Shown here in pieces: positions 27,283-38,078 of a DNA stretch of 64,000 nt. The stretch comes from Lysobacter sp. MMG2 (lineage in GTDB: Bacteria; Pseudomonadota; Gammaproteobacteria; Xanthomonadales; Xanthomonadaceae): the NCBI RefSeq assembly GCF_016735495.2, contig NZ_JAERQY020000002.1, positions 248,001 to 312,000 of the forward strand, written 5' to 3'. Each line of letters begins with the position of its first letter. The first letter of the stretch is position 1. The translations under genes and the position numbers were made by a program. The notes under the pieces are model-generated. The model made no database searches. It saw only the letters and a list, made by a program, of their open reading frames with translations, and was not told the DNA's origin.

Positions 27283-28143
27283 ATGACCCTCATCGTTTCC
27301 CCCCGTGTGCACGACCTCGGCGGGTTCCAGGTGCGTCGCGCCGTGCCGAGCATCCAGGCGCGATCGGTCGGGCCGTTCGTGTTCGTCGATCACATGGGGC
27401 CGGCGGTGTTCGAAGTCGGGCGCGGCATCGACGTGCGTCCGCACCCGCACATCGGGCTGGCGACGGTGACCTTCCTGTGGTCGGGCACGATCACCCACCG
27501 CGACACGCTCGGCAGCCTGCAGGACATCAACCCGGGCGACGTGAACTGGATGACCGCCGGCCGCGGCATCGCCCATTCCGAACGCACGCCGGGCACGCTG
27601 CGCGAGCACCAGCATCCGCTGCACGGCATGCAGACCTGGGTCGCGCTGCCGCGCGGCAGCGAAGAAGCCGACCCGGGCTTCTTCCACCACCCCGCCGCGA
27701 CCCTGCCGCAGCAACGCCGCGACGGCAGCTGGCTGCGCGTGGTGGCCGGGCGCGGCTACGGCGAGGAATCGCCCGTGCGCGTGTACGCCGACACGCTCTA
27801 TGTCGCCATCGACCTGGACGCCGACGCCGAACTCGCCCTGGACGACAGCCACCCCGAGCGCGCCCTCTACGTGCTGGAAGGCGACGCCCAGCTCGACGGC
27901 GCCGACATCCCGGCCATGCACCTGATCGTGCTCGACCCCGGCACCCGGCCGACACTGCGCGCCCGCACGCCCGTGAAGGCGATGCTGCTGGGCGGCGAGC
28001 CGCTCGACGGCCCGCGCCACCTGTGGTGGAACTTCGTGTCCAGCTCGAAGGAGCGGATCGAGCAGGCCAAGCAGGACTGGCTGGAGGGACGCTTCGGCAA
28101 GGTGCCCGGCGACGACGAGTTCATCCCCCTGCCCGAGCGCTGA
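27283..28143 (+). CDS. Pirin-family protein (first)
   Basis: A 286-residue bicupin of the pirin family. The metal ligands equivalent to human pirin are all present in the N-terminal cupin: His54 and His56 in RPHPHIGL and His98 and Glu100 in GIAHSE. The C-terminal cupin ends LLGGEPLDGPRHLWWNFVSS, followed by the family tail. Bacterial pirins include quercetin 2,3-dioxygenases, redox sensors and enzyme-binding proteins, so the role is open. An AGATCCCG stretch precedes the ATG. A second, more distant pirin (29909-30763) lies beyond aqpZ. Confidence 0.9.
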   Translation: MTLIVSPRVHDLGGFQVRRAVPSIQARSVGPFVFVDHMGPAVFEVGRGIDVRPHPHIGLATVTFLWSGTITHRDTLGSLQDINPGDVNWMTAGRGIAHSERTPGTLREHQHPLHGMQTWVALPRGSEEADPGFFHHPAATLPQQRRDGSWLRVVAGRGYGEESPVRVYADTLYVAIDLDADAELALDDSHPERALYVLEGDAQLDGADIPAMHLIVLDPGTRPTLRARTPVKAMLLGGEPLDGPRHLWWNFVSSSKERIEQAKQDWLEGRFGKVPGDDEFIPLPER

Positions 28144-28220
28144 CCGGCCCGACCCATTGGCTTTGCGGATGATCGGCCCCGACTCATAAGCCTGGCTGTT
28201 TGCCTATTAAGTCTGGTTAT

Positions 28221-28249
28221 TTGTCAAGTGCCGTTTTCTGGACTATGTT
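28221..28249 (+). promoter_or_regulatory. Sigma-70-like promoter before the 28351 gene
   Basis: TTGTCA (28221-28226), a 17-base spacer and TATGTT (28244-28249), in a locally AT-rich stretch. Transcription would begin about 95 bases before the GTG start at 28351, leaving a leader with small hairpins. Confidence 0.5.
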
Positions 28250-28350
28250 CGACCCAGATCGGCCGAAGCGGTCACGGTTCGCCGGTCAGCGCAGCCCGCC
28301 TCATGGGCTGTTTCGTTGCAAGGGGTTGTAACGACTACAGGGGGTTTGTC

Positions 28351-28809
28351 GTGAAGACGACGGCATGGCGTATGTCGGCCCTGCTCGTGCTCGCCGGTGT
28401 GGGCATGGCGAGTGCGCACGCGCAGAGCACGCAGGAAGGTAACTGTCCCCAGCTGCCCGCCGAGGCGGGTCTGGTCTGGGAATACAAGGCCACGGGCGGC
28501 GCCGACTTCTGTCGTGCACTGCGCGCCGATGGCTCCGAAGCGTTCGGTCTCTACATTTCGCGCAAGGCGAACTTCGAGCCCAAGCGCGGCAATCGCGCCG
28601 AGCCGGGCGTGATCGACGGCCAGAGCATCCACTGGTATCGCGGCGAAGTGGCGACGCGTCCGAACGTGGAAGTCCGCGAAACGCTGGTCGAATTGCCCGA
28701 CGGCCGCGTCGCGCACATCTGGCTGCAGGCCGAGCAACCGCAACTGGCACCGGCGATCAGCCAGGCGCAGTCGCTGCGTTTCCCGGCCACGCGTCTGAGC
28801 AGCAACTGA
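28351..28809 (+). CDS. Small secreted protein, unknown function
   Basis: A 152-residue protein read from a GTG start, chosen because GGGGG lies 7-12 bases upstream and a signal peptide starts there (hydrophobic [12 protein letters not shown], cleavage after AHA at residue 24). Mature chain has two cysteines, 32 and 54, in GNCPQLP and ADFCRALR, close together and likely bridged. It contains [12 protein letters not shown] and a [12 protein letters not shown] turn. I do not recognise the family. A good sigma-70-like promoter lies about 100 bases upstream, and base composition is normal for the region. Confidence 0.78.
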   Translation: MKTTAWRMSALLVLAGVGMASAHAQSTQEGNCPQLPAEAGLVWEYKATGGADFCRALRADGSEAFGLYISRKANFEPKRGNRAEPGVIDGQSIHWYRGEVATRPNVEVRETLVELPDGRVAHIWLQAEQPQLAPAISQAQSLRFPATRLSSN

Positions 28810-28999
28810 GCCTTGCCGTGACGGCCCTTCCGCCCGCCAGCCGCGGGCGGAAAGCCGTCAATCGGCCCGGGCGTGCAATCAGCTTCTTTCGCAGTTACCG
28901 TCCTCCTCGCCGCTCCTAAGATCGGCCGCTTTCGCGCGCGGAACACATCCCGGCGCGTATCGGTTCGATTCCATCGGTTCCATGGGCAGGAGAAACAAC

Positions 29000-29737
29000 A
29001 TGATCAGGAAGCTTGCGGCCGAGTTCATCGGCACGTTCTGGTTGGTGCTTGGCGGTTGCGGAAGTGCAGTGCTCGCGGCGAAGTTCAATTCGGGCGGTGT
29101 CGAGATCGGCATCGGCCTGGTCGGCGTCTCGCTCGCCTTCGGCCTCACGGTCCTCACCGGCGCGTACGCGCTGGGTCATATCTCGGGCGGCCATTTCAAT
29201 CCTGCCGTGAGTTTCGGCCTGTGGGCCGGCGGCCGTTTCCCGACCGGCGAACTGGTGCCTTACATCTTCGCCCAGGTGCTGGGCGGCATCCTCGCCGCGT
29301 TCGTCCTGTTGCATATCGCCGGTGGGGCGCCGGGCTTCACCATCGATCCCAATGCCGCCGGCACGTTCGCCACCAACGGCTTCGGCTCGCACTCGCCCGG
29401 CGGGTACGGCATCGGTGCGGCGTTCCTGTGCGAGCTGGTGATGACGGCGATGTTCCTGATCGTGATCCTCGGCGCCACGCACACGCGCGCGCCGGCGGGC
29501 TTCGCGCCCATCGCGATCGGTCTTGCGCTGACGCTGATCCACCTGATCTCCATCCCGGTCACCAATACGTCGGTGAACCCGGCGCGTTCCACCGCCGTGG
29601 CGGTGTTCGGCGGCCCGGTGGCGATGTCGCAGCTGTGGCTGTTCTGGGTCGCGCCGATCGCCGGCGGCCTGCTCGGCGGCGTGGTCTATCGCTGGCTCGG
29701 TCAGTACGGTCCGGAGGTCGCGGGCACGCGTCGCTGA
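29000..29737 (+). CDS. aqpZ: Aquaporin Z
   Basis: A 245-residue water channel with six membrane helices and both half-helix NPA motifs, HFNPAVS and SVNPARS. The selectivity filter expected for a water-specific channel is visible: Phe in LAFGLTV, His in TLIHLISIP, Thr in VTNTS and Arg in NPARS. GCAGGAG seven bases before the ATG at 29000 fixes the start, which is six codons inside the longest open frame. The loop after helix 3 ([24 protein letters not shown]) is slightly longer than in E. coli. Followed by a strong terminator. Confidence 0.96.
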   Translation: MIRKLAAEFIGTFWLVLGGCGSAVLAAKFNSGGVEIGIGLVGVSLAFGLTVLTGAYALGHISGGHFNPAVSFGLWAGGRFPTGELVPYIFAQVLGGILAAFVLLHIAGGAPGFTIDPNAAGTFATNGFGSHSPGGYGIGAAFLCELVMTAMFLIVILGATHTRAPAGFAPIAIGLALTLIHLISIPVTNTSVNPARSTAVAVFGGPVAMSQLWLFWVAPIAGGLLGGVVYRWLGQYGPEVAGTRR

Positions 29738-29762
29738 TCGCTGCGTCTTCGATGCAATGAAG

Positions 29763-29792
29763 AAAGGCCACGCGCGAGCGTGGCCTTTTTTT
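29763..29792 (+). terminator. Intrinsic terminator of aqpZ
   Basis: An 11-bp stem AAAGGCCACGC (29763-29773) with GCGTGGCCTTT (29778-29788), loop GCGA, followed by a run of seven T (29786-29792), 25 bases after the aqpZ stop. Confidence 0.95.
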
Positions 29793-29908
29793 GATGACCC
29801 GCCGAAACGGCATTGCTTCTGTAGCCCGGGCAAGGCCGAAGGCCGCACCCGGGCCCGGCGCCGGACACCCCTCCCCGGGTGCGCTGCGCTTACCCGGGCT
29901 ACAACGGG

Positions 29909-30763
29909 TTAAAAACGCCCTTCCTGGTAATCGACGAACGCCTGCATGATCTGCTCCTTGGTGTTCATCACGAACGGGCCGTAGCGCGCGACCGGCTCGC
30001 GCAGCGGACGGCCGGCGACGAGGATCGCGCGCAGGCCGCCGTCGCCGGCTTCCAGGCGCACGGTACGACCGCCGATGAGCACGGCGATTTCCTGCGTCGA
30101 CAGCGGCCGCGCATCGCGTCCCTCACCGAGGGAACCGGCGCCTTCGAATGCATAGGCGAACGCGTTGTGGCCTTCGGGCAAGTCATATTCCCAGCGCGCG
30201 CCGGGGGCGAGTTCGATGTCCAGGTAGACCGGATCGGTCGCCGGCTGGCGAATGGGACCGGCGACATCGCCGACGCGCCCCGCGATGACCTTCACGCGCA
30301 CGCCTTGCGCCGGTTGCAGCAGCGGAATGCGGTCGGGCGCGAACTCCTGGTACTGCGGCTGCGTCATCTTCTCCGCGGCCGGCAGGTTCACCCACAGCTG
30401 GAAGCCGCGCATGCGGCCTTCCTGCTGCTCGGGCATTTCCGAATGCACCAGGCCGCGGCCGGCGGTCATCCACTGCACGCTGCCGGGCACGAGCACGCCT
30501 TCGTTGCCGTGGTTGTCCTTGTGGCGCATGCGGCCGTCGAGCATGTAGGTGACGGTCTCGAAGCCACGGTGCGGATGCTCGGGGAAGCCGGCGAGGTAAT
30601 CCTCGGGCTTGTCGGTGCCGAACTCGTCCAGCATCAGGAACGGGTCGAGCATTTCCAGCTGCGGCGTGCCGATCACGCGCGTCAGGCGCACGCCGGCGCC
30701 GTCGGAAGCGGGCATGCCGCGCAGGGTGCGGCCGATGCGGGCGAAGTCGTGGGCGTTGCTCAT
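29909..30763 (-). CDS. Pirin-family protein (second, YhaK/YhhW-like)
   Basis: A 284-residue bicupin pirin from the branch with PEHPHRGFETVTYML, which includes quercetin-degrading enzymes. The four metal ligands are His63, His65, His107 and Glu109. A strong AGGAGA ribosome-binding site precedes the ATG at 30763. The C-terminus ends GPFVMNTKEQIMQAF followed by the family DYQxGRF. It is not a recent duplicate of the pirin at 27283: the two share little beyond the cupin motifs. Facing aqpZ across a terminator. Confidence 0.9.
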   Translation of the reverse strand: MSNAHDFARIGRTLRGMPASDGAGVRLTRVIGTPQLEMLDPFLMLDEFGTDKPEDYLAGFPEHPHRGFETVTYMLDGRMRHKDNHGNEGVLVPGSVQWMTAGRGLVHSEMPEQQEGRMRGFQLWVNLPAAEKMTQPQYQEFAPDRIPLLQPAQGVRVKVIAGRVGDVAGPIRQPATDPVYLDIELAPGARWEYDLPEGHNAFAYAFEGAGSLGEGRDARPLSTQEIAVLIGGRTVRLEAGDGGLRAILVAGRPLREPVARYGPFVMNTKEQIMQAFVDYQEGRF

Positions 30764-30877
30764 GGGAGTCTCCTGTTGCCTGCCCGTCAATGTCGGGCCG
30801 ACCGCGCCGCCCGGCCAGTGCCGTGGGTGGAACGGTCCATGTTCCGGGCTCCCGTGACGGCTCCTTCTTCTGCCCCT

Positions 30878-30982
30878 CCCCCTGCTTGCAGGGGGTGAGG
30901 AGGGATGCTTGCGCGCCACAGGCGCGCTTCCCGACGAACGCCATCGGGCTGCGCCCGATGGCTGCGCGCCCATCCATGGGCG
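30878..30982. repeat. Array of four hairpins downstream of the adhesin gene
   Basis: Perfect stems in series: CCCCCTGC/GCAGGGGG (30878-30895), GCGCGCC/GGCGCGC (30911-30927), GCCATCGGGC/GCCCGATGGC (30940-30962) and CGCCCAT/ATGGGCG (30967-30982). They lie 20-120 bases beyond the 3' end of the minus-strand adhesin gene. One or more could end its transcription, although none has a clear T-run. Confidence 0.7.
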
Positions 30983-31000
30983 TCGGCGCGCCTCCCATCA

Positions 31001-34000
31001 TCACCACCCGATGCCAATACCCGCACCCGCGCTCTGCTCGCTGCCGCTGAAGGCCGCGCCCATGGAGAACGACACGTTCGGCTTCAGCCGGCGCTGGTAG
31101 CCGATCGACACCGCTTCCTCGCCTTCGGCATAGCCCGCGCCGACGGACACGCGGTTGTCTGTCTGGATGTTCGCCGCGCTGGAGGCCATGTGGATCATCG
31201 CGGCGTTCATCGCGCCCTGGCGGTTGATGCGGCGATCGGTGTGGCGGAACTCGTCCTCCACCTCGCCGCGCAGGTCTTCGATGGCCTGCATCGGCACGGC
31301 GACGATCTCCTGCACGCGCGCGTCCGTGTACGCGTTCGCCTGCGTCAGCGTGGTCACCGATTGCGCCTGCATCTGCTGCACGTTCACCGCGTCCGTCGGC
31401 GCGCTGCCGGCGGCGACGTTGGCGACCTGGCGTTCCGCGCCGGCCGAACCGACCGACACCGTATTGGCACGATCGGCCACCGAGTTGGCACCGAGCGCGA
31501 CGCTGTTGTCCGCGCTGGCCTGCGCGTTGCTGCCGGCGGCGACCGCATTGGTGCCGGTCGCGGTCGCCGGCCCCGCGTCCTGCGCGGTGAAGCGTGCATC
31601 GCTGCCGCCGCCTCCACCGCCCTGCGACTGGAGGAACTGCAGCGCCGAAGCCACGTCGTTGAAGACGTTGCCGCCGAGCACGAACTGCGGCGCCTGCAAC
31701 ACGTTGCCGTTGACCAGCGCGCCGCTGCCCGTCAGCGCGTTGCTCATGCTCTGCAAGCTGCCGTACAACTGGCCGCCGTTGATGGCCTCGGTGCTGCCCG
31801 CGCCAACCGCACCGTCGCCGAGGTTCACGATCTTGTTGGGCCCGGCGCCCAGATGGTTCGCACTGAAGGCATTGGCGCCCGCGTCCCACAGCAACGCGTC
31901 ACCCGCCGCCACCTGCACCGCGCGCAGCTGCGCGACGTTGACCGCGTCGGTGTCGTCGCTGCCCGCCGCGACGTGCGTCAACTTGCGTGCCGCCGATGCC
32001 CTGCCGAAGGACACCTCGCCGATGGAGTTCTGCGGTGCCGCCAGTCCGAAGGCCGTGTAGCCCGTCTGCGGGCCGACCGTGGTGACCGATTCGGCGCCGA
32101 TGGCGACCGACAGCAGATGCGAACTGACCGCGCCGGTGCCCAGTGCGACCGACAGCGGCTGCAATGCGAGCGCACTGCCGCCGAGCGCAACGCTGCCCGC
32201 ACCGAAGGATTCCGCCTGCACGCCCACGGCCACGCCGGACGTGCCTCCGACGAGCGTGTTGCGACCGATGGCGATGCCGTCGCTCGCGGCCGTTTCGATC
32301 GTCGCTCCGTTGCCGATGCCGATGCCGCTGTCGGCATTCACCACCGCCAACGGACCGACCGCGATGGACTCGGCGCCGACCGCCAGCGAGTCGGCCTGCG
32401 TCGAATTGGCGTGGAAGTACATCGAACCCGCACTCGACACACCGCCGATCGCGCTCTGCAACTGCCGCACGGTCACGGCATCGCTGCCTTCCGTGCCGTC
32501 GGCGACGTTGATGATCTGCCGGTAGGCGGTATCGGTGCCGACCGAGATGGCACCCAGCAACGTGCGGTCCGTCGTGTTGAACGGAATGACGTGGATGCCC
32601 GCCGGGATCACCCCGACGGCCGGCGCGATGGCGCGGCCGGACACGGAGCCCGCGCCCAGCGCCACGCCACCGTCCACGGTCGTGCTCGCGCCGAAGCCGA
32701 GCGCCGTGCCCTGCGTCGCGCCGACGTTCGTGTTCGCGCCGAAAGCCGATGACTGCAACGCACCGACGGCGATGACGCTGTCGGCGCCCACCGCCGTGCT
32801 CTGGTCGGCGAGCACCTGTGCGTTGCGGCCGACCGCCGTATCGGACGGCCCGGCGGCGCGGCTGGCGGCACCGACCGCGACGCTGTTCGCGCCCAGGGCC
32901 TGCGCGCCCGCGCCTGCGGCGACGGAGGTCAGTCCGCTGGCGACCGCGTCGTCGCTGCCGTCGTTCAATCCGTCCGCCTTGAAGTAGCGCGTGCTCGCGC
33001 CGACGACGATGCCGAGCTGGCTGACGTTCACGCCATCGGTCGGCGCCACGCCGGGCGCCACGTTCACCAGCCGGCGTTCCGCACCGACGGTGCCGAAGGA
33101 CACCGTGTTGGCCAGATTGGCGACGCTGCCCGCGCCTAACGCGACGGCGTTCACCGCCGAGACGCTGCTGCCGAAGCCCAGCGCCGTGCCCTGCGACGCG
33201 GTCACGCTGGTGTTGGCGCCGAACGCCGACGCCTGCAATGCGCCCACGGCGATCGTCGCGTTCTCGCCGACGGCCGTGCTCTGGTCGGCGTTGACGCGCG
33301 CGTTGCGGCCGATGGCGGTGTCGCCCGGGCCGGCGGCGAAACTCGCCGCGCCCAGCGCGACGCTGCCCGCGCCCGCCGCCGCACTGCCGCGTCCGGCGGC
33401 GAAGGCATCCACCTGCGAGGCGACCGAGTCCGCGCCCAGCGCCAACGCACCGGTCTGCGATGCATTGGCGGAGCGGCCGAGCGAAGTCGCATTGGCCGCC
33501 GTCGCCTGCGCGTTGTTGCCCACCGCCAGCGCTTCGCTCGCGGTGGCATCGGCGGACTGGCCGAGCGCGACGCTGAGCGAGCCGGTCGCGGTGGAGTTCT
33601 GCCCCAGCGCCGTGCTCACGTTGCCCTGCGCCAGCGCCGAGGTACCCAGCGCGACCGAGTTGCTGCCGGTCGCGCGCGCGTTCTGGCCGATGGCGCTGGC
33701 CTGCGGCCCCTGCGCGAGCGCGGCGGTGCCGAAGGCGACGCTGTTCTGGCCGTTGGCGACGGCGTTCGCGCCGACCGCGGTGGCGTCCTTGTTGTTGGAA
33801 CGGCTGTTGTTGCCGATGGCGATGCCGTTGTCGATCGCCGTGCCGCTGGGATCGAGCGCCGCCACTATCGCGCCGGTGCCCACGGCCAGGCCGTTGAGCG
33901 AGTTCACCTGGCTGTTGTTGCCGATGGAAATGCCGTTGGCAGCCACGGCGGCGATCTGCGCGTTGGTGCCCATCACCACGCTGTCGGTGGCTGCGGCGCT

Positions 34001-35581
34001 GGAACGGAAACCGATGGCGATGGTGTTGCCCGCCTGCGCCTGCGCGAGCGTGCCCACGGCGGTGCTGTTGGTCGCCGTCGCGCGCGAGCCGCCGCCCAGC
34101 GCCAGCGCCGCCTGCTGCGTGGCGCTGGCATCGAAGCCGAACGCCGCGCTGCCCAGCGCGGTCGCGTGCGAGATCGTGCCGACCGCCGTGCTCGCCTGCG
34201 CGGTGGCGGTGCTGTCGGAGCCGATGGAAACGGTGCCGGTGTCGGTGGCCTGCGCGGCCGGACCGAACGCGATGGCGCCTTGCCCGGACGCCAGCGTCAC
34301 TTCGTTCGCGTCCACCACGCCGTTGGCGTTGCTGTCGTTCCAGCCGCCGATGGCGGTGGTCAGCGTGTTCGTCGCCGAACTGCGATACCCCAGCGCCAGG
34401 CTGCTCTGCCCGCTGGCGACGACCTCGTTGCCCGCGGCCATGCTGGTCGCGCCGGTGGCCTGCGAACCGCCGCCGACGGCGAGCGCGCGATCGGCGGTCG
34501 CATTGGCGCCGATGCCGAACGCCTGCGCGCCGATCACCGTCGCCTGCGCGCCGGTGCCGATGGCCAGCGTCTGCTCGGCCGTCGCGCGGGCGAACGCGCC
34601 CACCGCGATCGCCGCTTCGCCTGTCGCAGTGCTGTTGGAGCCCAGCGCCGTCGTGCCGGGCCCGTTCGCCACCGCCGTGCTGCCGGCGGCGATGCTGAAC
34701 TGGCCGGTGGTGGAGGCATCGTCGGTGCCGTCGCCCAGGCCGTCGGCCTGGAAGTAGCGGATGCCGTCGACCACCTGGATCTGCACGGCGTTGAGCTGGC
34801 TCAGGTTGACCGCATCCGTCGGCGCGGTGCCGGCGGCGACGTTGACGATCTGCCGCTGCGCGCTGGCCGTGCCCACCGAAACCGTGTTGGCGCGATCGGC
34901 CACCGACCCGGCGCCGAGCGCCACCGCGCCGGTCACCGAGACGCTGGCGCCCTGCCCCAGCGCCGTGGCCTGCGCGCCGGTGGCCTGCGCCGCCTGTCCC
35001 ACCGCCACCGCGTTGGCCGCCGCGCGGCTCTGGTTGCCGAAGGCCGAACCGTTCGCGGCACTCACCTGCGCGTTGTTGCCGATCGCGGTGGCGTTGACGA
35101 AGTTGGCCGTCGTCGCCTCGGCGGCGTCGGCGAGGTTGTCGTTGTTGAGGTCGACGAAACCGCCGAACGCCGCAGCGCCTTCCGCGTTTGCGCGCGACTG
35201 CCCACCCACCGCGATCGCACCTTCCGCATTGGCCTGCACCTGCGTGCCGACCGCCGTGGCCTGCAGACCGTTGGTGACCGCGCCGGCCCCCAGCGCAACC
35301 GCGCCGAAGCCCGTCGCACTGGCCTGGTTGCCGAAAGCCGACGCATTGCCGGTCGCGTTGGACGCAGTGGCGCTGCTGCCGCAGACGAAGGAGCCCGCAC
35401 CGAGCACCACCTGCCCGCCCGGACCGGTGCACGTGGCCTGCGACCACGCCTGCGAACAAACGCCTGCGCCGAGCAGCGCCATCACCCACGCCGCCGATCT
35501 CAGGCGCGGCGGCCGTGCTTGCTGAAGGGGTTCATGCTGCGGCGCGATGCGCGCGCGCGGCGACTGTTGCTTGGCGGCCAT
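31001..35581 (-). CDS. Trimeric autotransporter adhesin, YadA/Hia-like
   Basis: A 1526-residue surface adhesin. An extended signal peptide of about 50 residues (ending SQAWSQA) is followed by a very long head of YadA-type 14-residue repeats (AxGxxAxAxGxxS). Six neck or stalk motifs of the type TDAVNxxQL interrupt it, for example [17 protein letters not shown]. The final ~80 residues are the beta-barrel anchor ([13 protein letters not shown] ... ending GIGIGW). Predicted coiled coil is scarce, so it should be an almost all-head fibre. Two inserted segments resemble calcium loops (residues 144-155 and 416-427). The ATG at 35581 has GGGAG at the right spacing; one at 35587 is too close to it. 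Confidence 0.93.
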   Translation of the reverse strand: MAAKQQSPRARIAPQHEPLQQARPPRLRSAAWVMALLGAGVCSQAWSQATCTGPGGQVVLGAGSFVCGSSATASNATGNASAFGNQASATGFGAVALGAGAVTNGLQATAVGTQVQANAEGAIAVGGQSRANAEGAAAFGGFVDLNNDNLADAAEATTANFVNATAIGNNAQVSAANGSAFGNQSRAAANAVAVGQAAQATGAQATALGQGASVSVTGAVALGAGSVADRANTVSVGTASAQRQIVNVAAGTAPTDAVNLSQLNAVQIQVVDGIRYFQADGLGDGTDDASTTGQFSIAAGSTAVANGPGTTALGSNSTATGEAAIAVGAFARATAEQTLAIGTGAQATVIGAQAFGIGANATADRALAVGGGSQATGATSMAAGNEVVASGQSSLALGYRSSATNTLTTAIGGWNDSNANGVVDANEVTLASGQGAIAFGPAAQATDTGTVSIGSDSTATAQASTAVGTISHATALGSAAFGFDASATQQAALALGGGSRATATNSTAVGTLAQAQAGNTIAIGFRSSAAATDSVVMGTNAQIAAVAANGISIGNNSQVNSLNGLAVGTGAIVAALDPSGTAIDNGIAIGNNSRSNNKDATAVGANAVANGQNSVAFGTAALAQGPQASAIGQNARATGSNSVALGTSALAQGNVSTALGQNSTATGSLSVALGQSADATASEALAVGNNAQATAANATSLGRSANASQTGALALGADSVASQVDAFAAGRGSAAAGAGSVALGAASFAAGPGDTAIGRNARVNADQSTAVGENATIAVGALQASAFGANTSVTASQGTALGFGSSVSAVNAVALGAGSVANLANTVSFGTVGAERRLVNVAPGVAPTDGVNVSQLGIVVGASTRYFKADGLNDGSDDAVASGLTSVAAGAGAQALGANSVAVGAASRAAGPSDTAVGRNAQVLADQSTAVGADSVIAVGALQSSAFGANTNVGATQGTALGFGASTTVDGGVALGAGSVSGRAIAPAVGVIPAGIHVIPFNTTDRTLLGAISVGTDTAYRQIINVADGTEGSDAVTVRQLQSAIGGVSSAGSMYFHANSTQADSLAVGAESIAVGPLAVVNADSGIGIGNGATIETAASDGIAIGRNTLVGGTSGVAVGVQAESFGAGSVALGGSALALQPLSVALGTGAVSSHLLSVAIGAESVTTVGPQTGYTAFGLAAPQNSIGEVSFGRASAARKLTHVAAGSDDTDAVNVAQLRAVQVAAGDALLWDAGANAFSANHLGAGPNKIVNLGDGAVGAGSTEAINGGQLYGSLQSMSNALTGSGALVNGNVLQAPQFVLGGNVFNDVASALQFLQSQGGGGGGSDARFTAQDAGPATATGTNAVAAGSNAQASADNSVALGANSVADRANTVSVGSAGAERQVANVAAGSAPTDAVNVQQMQAQSVTTLTQANAYTDARVQEIVAVPMQAIEDLRGEVEDEFRHTDRRINRQGAMNAAMIHMASSAANIQTDNRVSVGAGYAEGEEAVSIGYQRRLKPNVSFSMGAAFSGSEQSAGAGIGIGW

Positions 35582-35662
35582 GACCATCTCCCGTCGTCGG
35601 CGGAATCGATGAGCGGGTGCCGGGAACGGGCGACATCGGTGGCAGGCACCCTGGGGCGGTGC

Positions 35663-35690
35663 GCATCGGCACGTCCGGCTGACCGATGCA
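35663..35690. promoter_or_regulatory. Hairpin in the leader region of the adhesin gene
   Basis: GCATCGG and CCGATGC form a 7-bp stem about 80-110 bases upstream of the adhesin start. No known riboswitch motif was recognised; promoter elements are not clear. The intergenic stretch 35582-35860 holds nothing else I can support. Confidence 0.25.
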
Positions 35691-35860
35691 TGCGTTGGGT
35701 GGGCTTCACCTTCGTCTAGGCGGAGTCACGGCCCATCGGTGGATTACCCGGCCGCGCGTGGAGAACGAATGAAGAATTTGCGAAAACCGTGCATTCACGC
35801 GCGCGCCCCGCCCCTGGAGGGGCGAAGGTCGCCAGACGTGAAGTGCTATGCGGCCGCGCC

Positions 35861-38071
35861 TCAGGCGCGGCGCGTGATCCGCCAGCAGCGGTGAATGCGC
35901 GCGTCGCGCTCGAAGTCCGGCGGAATCGTGCGCGCGGAAATGTCCTCGACGTGCGCAAACTCGGCGAGGGCCGTTTCATCCAGGCGGAAGCGCCGGAAGT
36001 TGTTGGAGAAATACAGCACGCCGCCGTCGGCCAGTCGCGCCACCGCCGCGCGCAGCAGGCGCACGTGCTGCGCCTGCACGTCGAAATCCTGCGCACGCTT
36101 GGAATTGGAGAACGTCGGCGGGTCGCAGAAGATCATGTCGTACTGCTGCGTGTCGGCTTCCAGCCAGCTCAGCGCATCGGCCTGCACGAGGCGATGGCGC
36201 GTGCCGCCCATGTTGTTCTCGCGCAGGTTGTCGGCGCACCACTCCAGGTACGTCGCGGACAGATCCACGGTGGTCGTCAGGCGTGCGCCGCCGACGGCGG
36301 CCTGCACGGTCGCCGCGCCCGTGTAGCCGAACAGGTTGAGGAAGCGCACGTCCTGCGCTTCATCGGCGATGTGCAGGCGCATCGGGCGATGGTCCAGGAA
36401 CAGGCCCGTGTCGAGGTAGTCGAACAGGTTCACCAGCAACCGCGCGCGGCCTTCGCGCACGGGCACGAACTCGCCGCGCGAATCCATCTGCCCGTACTTG
36501 CTGCCGCCCTTGCCGCGGGAGCGCGTCTTCAACGCCACGTTCTCGCGCGGCACCGCGAAGACCTCGCGCACGGCGGCAAGCAGTTCGTTGAGCCGGCGAC
36601 GCTGCACGTTCTCGGGGATCTCCGCAGGCGCGGCGTATTCCTGCACGTGCGCGAAGGTGCGCGGCGTGGCTTCGTCGGTGGTGTACAGGTCGATGGCCGC
36701 GGCGTACTCGGGAATGTCCGCGTCGTAGGCGCGATAACAGGTGATGCCTTCGCTCTCGCGCCAGTGCTTGAGCTTGCGCAGGTTCTTGCGCAGGCGGTTG
36801 GCGACCATCTGCGCGCCTTCCGACAGCGTCGGCGCCACTTCGACGCCGGCTTCGTCGGTGCGGCGGCGCTGCACCGGTGCGACCGGATCGCAGACGATCA
36901 GCGTGCATTCGATCGCGCCGTTGAACAGCTGGTACTTCTTCGACGCGCGCAAGCCCGTCGCGAACGCGAGTTCGGCGTCGCCGCACAGCAGGCTGGCCCG
37001 CCACTGCGGCACGGCGCGCTTGAGCGCATCGCCGAGCGCGCGGTACAGCGCGGGGTCGGCATGCAGGCGCGCGTCATACGGCGGGTTGCAGACGACCAGG
37101 CCCTGCTGTCCGTCACCGGCGCGCGGTTCGCCATCGCCGTCCGCATCGTGCGCTGTGGAAGGATGGACCGGCGCGTCGAGCGAGCGGATGTCCCCCACCT
37201 TGAACTCGATCAATCCCGCCAGCCCGGCCAGCACGGCGTTGTCCTGCGCGGCGCGGATCGCGTGCGGGTCGGTATCGCGACCGAAGAACGCCGGGCGCAG
37301 CGCGTTCATGCCGGACGCTTCGCGCTTGCGCGCATCGTCGACGAGCGCATGCCACGCCGCCGCATCCAGGCCGCGCCAGCGCGTGGGCAGTTCGTTGCCG
37401 TGGCGCTGCAGGCCCGGCGCGACGTCGGCGGCCATCAATGCGCCTTCGATCAACAGCGTGCCGCTGCCGCACATCGGATCGAGCAGCGCGCCGCCTTCGG
37501 CGTACACCTTCGTCCAGTGCCCGCGCATCAGCACGGCCGCGGCGAGGTTTTCCTTCAACGGCGCCTCGCCCTGCTTGGTGCGCCAGCCGCGGCGGTGCAT
37601 CGGGCCGCCCGACAGGTCGATCGAAACGATCGCGCGGCCCTTTCGCAGCACCAGGCTCAAGCGCAGGTCCGGCGATTCGACATCGACGTCCGGGCGCGTA
37701 CCGGTCTTGCCGCGCATCACGTCGACGACCGCGTCCTTCACGCGTTGCGCGGCGTAGCGCGCGTGCGTGATCGCCTCGCCGGACACGTGCGCGTCCACGG
37801 CGAGCGTGTCGCCCTGCGCGAGGTGCGCCGTCCAGTCGATCGCGGCGACACCGGCGTACAGCGCGTGTTCGTCGGGGCAATCGAATTCGGCGATGGGCCA
37901 CAGCACGCGGCTGGCCAGGCGCGACCACAGCACGGCGCGCTGCGCATCGTGCAGCGTGCCTTCGACGTTGACGCCGGCCATGGCGGCCGTCGCGCGCGTG
38001 CAGCCCAATGCGGCCAGCTCGTCGGCGAGCAGGTATTCGAGGCCTTTGCCGCAGCTGGCGAAGAATTTCAT
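35861..38071 (-). CDS. rlmKL: 23S rRNA methyltransferase RlmKL (m2G2445/m7G2069)
   Basis: A 736-residue bifunctional rRNA methyltransferase. Order: N-terminal ferredoxin-like and THUMP domains, first methyltransferase domain with [15 protein letters not shown] and the NPPY motif in [11 protein letters not shown] (RlmL, G2445), linker, and second methyltransferase with [28 protein letters not shown] and [12 protein letters not shown] (RlmK, G2069). Length fits the fused gammaproteobacterial enzyme. The start at 38071 lies 7 bases after the stop of the alpha/beta hydrolase gene, so it is the last gene of a MOSC-hydrolase-rlmKL operon; an open frame upstream overlaps that gene and is not used. 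Confidence 0.95.
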   Translation of the reverse strand: MKFFASCGKGLEYLLADELAALGCTRATAAMAGVNVEGTLHDAQRAVLWSRLASRVLWPIAEFDCPDEHALYAGVAAIDWTAHLAQGDTLAVDAHVSGEAITHARYAAQRVKDAVVDVMRGKTGTRPDVDVESPDLRLSLVLRKGRAIVSIDLSGGPMHRRGWRTKQGEAPLKENLAAAVLMRGHWTKVYAEGGALLDPMCGSGTLLIEGALMAADVAPGLQRHGNELPTRWRGLDAAAWHALVDDARKREASGMNALRPAFFGRDTDPHAIRAAQDNAVLAGLAGLIEFKVGDIRSLDAPVHPSTAHDADGDGEPRAGDGQQGLVVCNPPYDARLHADPALYRALGDALKRAVPQWRASLLCGDAELAFATGLRASKKYQLFNGAIECTLIVCDPVAPVQRRRTDEAGVEVAPTLSEGAQMVANRLRKNLRKLKHWRESEGITCYRAYDADIPEYAAAIDLYTTDEATPRTFAHVQEYAAPAEIPENVQRRRLNELLAAVREVFAVPRENVALKTRSRGKGGSKYGQMDSRGEFVPVREGRARLLVNLFDYLDTGLFLDHRPMRLHIADEAQDVRFLNLFGYTGAATVQAAVGGARLTTTVDLSATYLEWCADNLRENNMGGTRHRLVQADALSWLEADTQQYDMIFCDPPTFSNSKRAQDFDVQAQHVRLLRAAVARLADGGVLYFSNNFRRFRLDETALAEFAHVEDISARTIPPDFERDARIHRCWRITRRA

Positions 38072-38078
38072 TGAAGTC

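Noticed and set aside
28960-28980. GGTTCGATTCC resembling a tRNA T-arm
   Set aside because: No acceptor stem, anticodon arm or CCA-type end pairs around it; it lies in the aqpZ leader.
32991-35719. Long open frames antisense to the adhesin gene
   Set aside because: They mirror the repetitive head codons; translations are Pro/Ser/Ala/Thr repeats without recognisable domains, and the adhesin is intact.
35582-35860. Possible cyclic-di-GMP riboswitch before the adhesin gene
   Set aside because: The conserved GEMM core sequences are absent; only a short hairpin is seen.
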